Positions 59,454 through 64,000 of a stretch of 64,000 bases of DNA are shown here, piece after piece (the stretch's first letter is position 1; each line of letters begins with the position of its first letter). Origin of the DNA: Parcubacteria group bacterium (GTDB taxonomy: Bacteria > Patescibacteria > ABY1 > Buchananbacterales > UBA6539); contig NYZP01000001.1 in assembly GCA_002687175.1 (NCBI GenBank), positions 136,734 to 200,733 of the forward strand, in the 5' to 3' direction. A program made the translations under genes and the position numbers. Under the pieces are notes generated by a model. The model made no database searches. It was not told the DNA's origin and saw only the letters and a list, made by a program, of their open reading frames with translations.

Positions 59454-59503
59454 AAACTGTTGAGGCAGCAATGTCTCCGTGGGTTCGAATCCCACTCCCT
59501 CCG
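59417..59503 (+). tRNA. tRNA-Ser (TGA)
   Basis: 87 nt with long variable arm. Acceptor GGAGGGG/TCCCTCC, anticodon stem ACAGT/ACTGT around CTTGAAA, T-loop TTCGAAT, discriminator G. CCA not encoded. The flanks AAACAGCAGAGC and GCTCTGCTGTTT are perfect inverted repeats that would extend the acceptor stem by 12 bp in the precursor. Confidence 0.97.
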
Positions 59504-59529
59504 CTCTGCTGTTTATTTAACTTATAAGA

Positions 59530-59621
<92 letters not shown>

Positions 59622-59639
59622 TTTTACATTCAGCGAAAT

Positions 59640-60992
59640 ATGGTAGACTCAGCAATAGAACGCGCGCAAAACGAAAACGAAAACTACGATCGCCTTATTG
59701 GCGAGAAAAAAATATTAGAATACCTCAATACTGTATTGAAAGGAGAAAAACCTGAATCGTTTATTGCGCGGCCAATGAGCCAAGATTGCAAAGTAGCTGT
59801 AATGATTCCTGCCTATAATGAAAGTGCGTCAAATATCTTGCGTTCTTTGTCATCTTTAGCAGAACAAGAAGAAGTCGACCCTAATTTATTTGAGGTTGAT
59901 TTGGTTGTAAACAATCGCAGAATTGATGCCGAGCAAAACACTCCTGCGTTTTTAGCAAATCAAGAATCAATAAGATTAATAAAATACATAAATGGCGAAT
60001 CTCAAGAAATACCAGAAGGTTTAACTACTGAACAAGCTGAACAGATAGAAAAAATAAGAAAGGCGGAAATAAAAATCAACGTCATTGATAAATCTTCAGT
60101 AAATACATCAGATGAAGAAAATAATGTTGGCGTCGCAAGAGATAGGGCTGGGGCTGAAATCCTTGATAGGTTTATGAAATCGTCTGGCAACACAGAGGGC
60201 GCTCTTGCAATCACTGATTGCGACTGCACATTTTCCCGCAATTTTATAAAGTCGTTAATTCAGTCATTTGAACAACATAAAATCAACGGGGTTTCTGGTA
60301 ATTTAGAGTTTGAAATTGATTCCTCATTGCCCAACCAAGAGTTGATTAAAAAAGCTTTTGATATTTATATGGGTAAGAACGGGCCCAAACAAGATTATTC
60401 AGGTGAGCCTAATTTCAAAATTCAAAAAGAAGGTGCCCTGCAAGCCGGTGCGAATATGGCTGTAACCGCAAAGGCGTGGGCAATGGTTAATGGAATGCCT
60501 AGAATCGCTGGCGGTGAAGATATTCGCTTTGGCAAAAATATTGAAGATTTACGGGGACAAGTAGCAAAAAATTACGACTACACTATTACATCCCTTATAC
60601 GCGTTTCAGAGCGTACCGGCTTGCAGGGCAATGGAAGAATAGTTAAAAAAATAAAAGAATCCGTGGACGATTTTGTTGCGGGTAAAACAGATAGAATCGT
60701 TGTTGAAGATAGAGAAATGGTTGATAAATTTTTTAATGGAGTTTTACGAGCAAATGAAAGTAAGGCGTTAAAAGGAAAATTATTTTTAGATTTAATGAAA
60801 GAATGCAATTTTAAACAAAATAATATTCCTGAGGCAGAATACGATGAACTGGCAAGTGAAATTAATACAGAATTGGAAAAACCAAGGTCGGAGCAAGAAT
60901 TGAAAAAGATTGAAAGATTGATTTTAGAGAAAATTTATCCTTACTATCCAGAAAGAGATGTAACTGATAAAATAGTAAAGAAAGAATCTTAG
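59640..60992 (+). CDS. glycosyltransferase family 2-like protein
   Basis: 450 aa from the ATG at 59640, 24 nt after the tRNA; the longer frame from 59562 would cross the tRNA. VAVMIPAYNESASNILRSLS is the GT-A N-terminal motif. NVGVARDRAGAEILDRFM and ALAITDCDCTFSRNFI supply the nucleotide-sugar and DxD site, and GANMAVTAKAWAMVNGMPRI with GGEDIRFG the acceptor region. No membrane helix, so it is cytoplasmic, with a helical C-terminal extension of about 120 residues. Substrate unknown. Confidence 0.82.
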   Translation: MVDSAIERAQNENENYDRLIGEKKILEYLNTVLKGEKPESFIARPMSQDCKVAVMIPAYNESASNILRSLSSLAEQEEVDPNLFEVDLVVNNRRIDAEQNTPAFLANQESIRLIKYINGESQEIPEGLTTEQAEQIEKIRKAEIKINVIDKSSVNTSDEENNVGVARDRAGAEILDRFMKSSGNTEGALAITDCDCTFSRNFIKSLIQSFEQHKINGVSGNLEFEIDSSLPNQELIKKAFDIYMGKNGPKQDYSGEPNFKIQKEGALQAGANMAVTAKAWAMVNGMPRIAGGEDIRFGKNIEDLRGQVAKNYDYTITSLIRVSERTGLQGNGRIVKKIKESVDDFVAGKTDRIVVEDREMVDKFFNGVLRANESKALKGKLFLDLMKECNFKQNNIPEAEYDELASEINTELEKPRSEQELKKIERLILEKIYPYYPERDVTDKIVKKES

Positions 60993-61330
60993 GCGGCGCG
61001 CCAACTTCGTTGGCACGAAATTCGGCGACGGCGGAAAGCGAGGGCGGGCAAAAATTCCTTCCCCCCCCCAACCCCCTTCCTTTTTGCCCGCCCGAGCGTT
61101 GGGGTGGGAAGCGGCTCGTCTCTGCGTCAGCAGAGAAGCAAAGCTCGCAAAAATTGTTTCCTTAATTAAAATTTGCGCGCGCCCATTAAAAGAAAAAGAA
61201 ATTTTTGCGAGCTTTGCTGGCCGCCGTCAGGCGGCGAGCCGATGGGCGGGTTCACTCAGCGAAATCCGTAGGATTTTGCTCAAACATTGTTCGAACTTCG
61301 TCCAAAAAACACCGCCACTATTAAAAATCT
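60993..61330. repeat. GC-rich intergenic region with long inverted repeats
   Basis: No credible gene. GGGCGGGCAAAAA at 61042-61054 pairs with its mate at 61081-61093 around a run of nine C (61061-61069). GCAAAGCTCGCAAAAATT at 61138-61155 is an 18-bp perfect inverted repeat with 61200-61217. A CCGCC-GTCA-GGCGG palindrome follows near 61223. Similar in style to the block at 37676-38045. Confidence 0.65.
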
Positions 61331-61348
61331 AAAAAATTATTTTTAATT

Positions 61349-61385
61349 AAAAAAATACCCGCTAGATCAATTCTAGCGGGTATTT
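61349..61385. terminator. bidirectional terminator after the DsbA-like gene
   Basis: ATACCCGCTAGA/CTAGCGGGTAT stem with a short loop, A-run on the left and T-rich DNA on the right. On the minus strand it is followed by TTTTTTT, 13 nt past the stop at 61398. Confidence 0.88.
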
Positions 61386-61397
61386 AAAATTAAATTT

Positions 61398-62123
61398 TTA
61401 GTTTAACAAACCATCAATAATTGTAGTAAAGGTGGCCAGAGGATAAGCTCCTTTTACTAATTCACTGTTAACGAAAGTTCCCGGGGTTCCAGTGATTCCA
61501 GCTGCTTGAGCTTCGGCTGCTTGACCATTAACTTTACTGGCATACTTATCTGAATCAAGACAGCTATCAAACTGACTTTGATTTAAACCAAGATTACCAG
61601 CGTATGATTTAAGATTAGTGATTTGTAAAGCAGTTTGATTTTCAAACAAGGTATCATGATATTCCCAAAATTGGCCCTGTTCACCAGCACATTCAGAGGC
61701 CTCGGCCGCTTTTTGAGCTTGAGGGTGAATTGAGTTTAAAGGAAAGTGTCGGTAAACCAATCGAACGTCACCTTCATACTGTTCTAATACTTGTTCAAGG
61801 GTTGGGATGTGTCTTTGACAAAATGGACACTGAAAATCAGAGTACTCTATTAACGTTACCGAAGCATCTACATTACCTCTAATGTGATCAGCGTCAGTCA
61901 CTTCAGCCACCTTGGAACTATCTCCAGTAGAAGGCGGGGATGGAGGTGTTGGTGAAGGCGTTGGAGCAGTGTTAGTACCGGCTACTGAATCACTGGTAGT
62001 TCCTGGTTGATTATCGGTTAACATAACTGCTAGAGCAATAACACTAACAATGGCAATACCTCCTACCAAACCCATTACCAAACTTTGCTTGGACGACATG
62101 TCAAAAAAATCTCGTTCAGACAT
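61398..62123 (-). CDS. DsbA-like thiol-disulfide oxidoreductase, membrane-anchored
   Basis: 241 aa from the ATG at 62123 (MSERDFFDMSSKQSL). Membrane helix near residues 18-38, then a Pro/Ser/Thr-rich linker, then a thioredoxin fold with DFQCPFCQRHIP near residue 100 and the cis-Pro region GITGTPGTFVN. A helical insert includes SECAGEQGQFWEYHDTLF. Known role: forms or isomerises disulfides in exported proteins, plausible substrates being the Cys-rich surface proteins in this window. Monocistronic. Confidence 0.9.
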   Translation of the reverse strand: MSERDFFDMSSKQSLVMGLVGGIAIVSVIALAVMLTDNQPGTTSDSVAGTNTAPTPSPTPPSPPSTGDSSKVAEVTDADHIRGNVDASVTLIEYSDFQCPFCQRHIPTLEQVLEQYEGDVRLVYRHFPLNSIHPQAQKAAEASECAGEQGQFWEYHDTLFENQTALQITNLKSYAGNLGLNQSQFDSCLDSDKYASKVNGQAAEAQAAGITGTPGTFVNSELVKGAYPLATFTTIIDGLLN

Positions 62124-62179
62124 AAATTTCAAATTAATCAATAATTAAATCTTTTTTATTATATGATAACTATGTTATT

Positions 62180-63652
62180 TTAGTCAACATTGGGCTTTTT
62201 GGTGTGCCAATCAGTTGCCTGCTGATATTGATGCCCAACTCTTAAAATAGTTCCTTCGTCAAACTGCTTTCCAATAATTTGCAGACCCACGGGTAGCTCT
62301 TTTTCGCCATCTTTTGGTTTAGCCATGCCACACGGCAGAGAAACTCCAGGCAGCCCAGCAATATTAGCTGTTACTGTAAAAACATCATTTAAATACATAG
62401 TGATAGGATCTTCAATTTTTTCACCTAATTTAAAAGCTGGCGTAGGAGTTGTGGGGGTTACCAAACAATCAACCTGTTTAAAAACATTTTCAAAATCTTT
62501 TTTAATTAGAGTTCTAACTTTTTGAGCTTTTAGATAGTAAGCATCATAGTAACCAGCAGATAATGAATAGGTTCCAACCATTATGCGTCTCCGTACTTCA
62601 TCTCCAAAACCAGTTGCCTTAGTTTTTAAATATTGATCTAAAAGATTTTCTGCTGGTTCAACACTACCATACCTAATACCATCATAACGTGCTAAATTTG
62701 AACTTAATTCGGATGGCATAATAATATAGTAAACCGGTAAACCATATTTAGTATGAGGTAAGCTAACATCAACAATTTCTGCTCCTAAATCTTTTAATTG
62801 ATCAATTGCTTGTTTAACAACTTTTTCAACTTCTGGATCAATACCTTCAATAAAATATTCTTTTGGTATTCCAATTTTTAATCCTTTAATGTCTTTATTA
62901 ATTTCGTTAACATAGTCAGGAACATCTTTATTTACTATAGTGGAATCTTTTTTATCCAAGCTGGCAATTTGTTTTAAAACAATAGCTGCGTCTTCTACCG
63001 TTTTCGTTACTGGACCAACTTGATCTAAAGATGATGCCATGGCAATTACTCCATAACGGGAAACTCGTCCATAAGTTGGCTTTAGTCCTACCACGCCTGT
63101 CAGAGAAGCTGGCTGTCTAATTGAGCCTCCAGTGTCAGTACCAAGAGCATAAATACATTGATCAGCTGACACCGAAGCGGTTGAACCTCCAGAGCTGCCA
63201 CCAGGAACCCTCTCTAAATCCCAGGGATTTTTGGTCTGGCCAAAGTAAGAAGTTTCAGTTGATGATCCACAAGCAAATTCATCCATATTAGTTTTACCAA
63301 CAATAACTGCATCATCCCCTAAATTTTTAACCGCTGTTGAAGAGTACGGTGGGGTATAATTTTCTAAAATTTTTGAAGCGGCCGTGGTTTTAATATCCTT
63401 AGTACAAAAAATATCTTTTATGCCGACAGGAATACCGGACAAGGGATTTTCAAAATTTTCTGCATCATCAACCTTCTTGGCCTTAGCCAGGGCTTCATCT
63501 TTAGTAACCGTAATAAAAGCTTTTAGCTTTTCGTCTGTCTTTTCAATATTATCTAAACAAACTTGGGTTAACTCAACTGAAGAAAATTCTTTTTTCTTCA
63601 AACCTTCATTGGCCTGTTTGATTGTCAGTTCGTTTAAATTCATACTATTCAA
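62180..63652 (-). CDS. gatA: aspartyl/glutamyl-tRNA amidotransferase subunit A
   Basis: 490 aa. Amidase signature PGGSSGGSTASVSAD with the catalytic Ser pair, the Lys in GIPVGIKDIF, and GTDTGGSIRQPASLTGVVG. Known role: releases ammonia from glutamine and passes it to GatB to convert Glu-tRNA-Gln or Asp-tRNA-Asn. GatB must lie outside the window. The start overlaps the end of gatC by 8 nt. Confidence 0.96.
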   Translation of the reverse strand: MNSMNLNELTIKQANEGLKKKEFSSVELTQVCLDNIEKTDEKLKAFITVTKDEALAKAKKVDDAENFENPLSGIPVGIKDIFCTKDIKTTAASKILENYTPPYSSTAVKNLGDDAVIVGKTNMDEFACGSSTETSYFGQTKNPWDLERVPGGSSGGSTASVSADQCIYALGTDTGGSIRQPASLTGVVGLKPTYGRVSRYGVIAMASSLDQVGPVTKTVEDAAIVLKQIASLDKKDSTIVNKDVPDYVNEINKDIKGLKIGIPKEYFIEGIDPEVEKVVKQAIDQLKDLGAEIVDVSLPHTKYGLPVYYIIMPSELSSNLARYDGIRYGSVEPAENLLDQYLKTKATGFGDEVRRRIMVGTYSLSAGYYDAYYLKAQKVRTLIKKDFENVFKQVDCLVTPTTPTPAFKLGEKIEDPITMYLNDVFTVTANIAGLPGVSLPCGMAKPKDGEKELPVGLQIIGKQFDEGTILRVGHQYQQATDWHTKKPNVD

Positions 63653-63938
63653 ACACTGCTTTGGTCTTAATTAAATCATCTTCGGTTTTGGGTGCTTGCT
63701 TAAGTAATTTATCACGGACTTCCTTGTCAGTTTCTTCAACTGAGTCTTCACGCATCACATTTTCCAACCCAGTCACTTGAGCACTTGGCTCAACACCATC
63801 AGTCTTAACTTCTTTTAACTGTTCAACATAATCTAAAATAGAGGAAAGCTGAGTAGTAAACTTCTCTTTTTCCTCTTCAGTTAAGCCCAGACGGGCTAAT
63901 ATGGCTATTTTTTCGACTTCTTCTTTAGATAAAGACAT
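63645..63938 (-). CDS. gatC: aspartyl/glutamyl-tRNA amidotransferase subunit C
   Basis: 97 aa. MSLSKEEVEKIAILARLGLT and FTTQLSSILDYVEQLKEVKT are the typical GatC opening, followed by the VMREDSVEE belt and a short tail. Known role: small subunit that stabilises GatA-GatB. First gene of the unit, with a promoter right upstream. Confidence 0.94.
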   Translation of the reverse strand: MSLSKEEVEKIAILARLGLTEEEKEKFTTQLSSILDYVEQLKEVKTDGVEPSAQVTGLENVMREDSVEETDKEVRDKLLKQAPKTEDDLIKTKAVFE

Positions 63939-63953
63939 AAATAATACCTATAT

Positions 63954-63982
63954 AGTATAGCCACAATTTATCCATTTGACAA
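63954..63982 (-). promoter_or_regulatory. sigma70-type promoter of gatC-gatA
   Basis: Minus strand: TTGTCA, 17-nt spacer, TATACT. The -10 ends 15 nt before the gatC ATG. Confidence 0.65.
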
Positions 63983-64000
63983 CCTAAAACAGTAATGATA

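Overview
This window looks like a chromosome segment of a Candidatus Patescibacteria (CPR) bacterium. That placement is inference from several features: AT-rich DNA with tightly packed genes, small informational and repair proteins (short UvrC, short MetG), pilin/PilM genes, few metabolic genes, many Cys-containing surface proteins of unknown function, and AT-only spacers. TGA ends several clear genes (YkgJ, terminase, the phosphatase), so the standard code appears to be used. Most conserved genes lack an obvious Shine-Dalgarno (SD) site.

Layout. 1-7838 (+) is a V/A-type ATPase operon (I-K-E-C-F-A-B-D; I is cut by the window edge). Its rotor subunit carries a full set of Na+-ligand equivalents. 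7865-9189 holds back-to-back terminators, a YkgJ-type Cys-cluster protein, a candidate ncRNA unit and a 39-aa double SEC-C protein. 9198-18725 (-) runs tatD, cvpA, metG, rsmI, a hypothetical, an M23 peptidase, a broken sensor kinase and an 850-aa surface protein. 18772-29790 mixes small + strand units with uvrC, uvrA, uvrB and a thiol-redox set (glutaredoxin, broken phosphatase, thioredoxin reductase, DJ-1). 29892-33710 is a type IV pilin/PilM cluster ending in a decayed gene. 33783-37638 holds a metal/cobalamin-binding protein, riboflavin kinase, a membrane protein, class II aldolase and GlpX FBPase. 37676-38045 is a gene-free block of stacked inverted repeats. 38087-44154 is a probable copper/redox module (DUF411, Cys/His-rich protein, CuA cupredoxin, PQQ sugar dehydrogenase, Gmad2) followed by a GGDEF protein. 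44209-48948 has two small units, glutamine synthetase, a membrane spermidine-synthase-like protein and a broken gamma-glutamylcyclotransferase. 49350-52546 (+) is a phage packaging remnant (ParB-methyltransferase, small and large terminase). 52557-58888 has membrane proteins, a truncated SDR, a DUF4105 protein, three tandem tRNA-Asn, rpoD and dnaG. 59083-59616 is a tRNA-Ser locus invaded by a GIY-YIG nuclease gene. 59640-63938 has a glycosyltransferase, a DsbA-like protein and gatA/gatC.

A recurring theme is a set of small monocistronic units scattered among the operons. Each has a near-consensus sigma70 promoter with a 16-18 nt spacer and its own terminator, and most have a strong SD: YkgJ, the candidate ncRNA, an 83-aa membrane protein, a 39-aa protein, a beta-solenoid protein, a VWA protein, a 107-aa protein and an HbpS-like secreted protein with an apparent AUA start. 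They look unlike the SD-poor housekeeping genes around them. Four genes carry single-base frameshifts (kinase, phosphatase, GGDEF, cyclotransferase), which may reflect decay, phase variation or assembly error.
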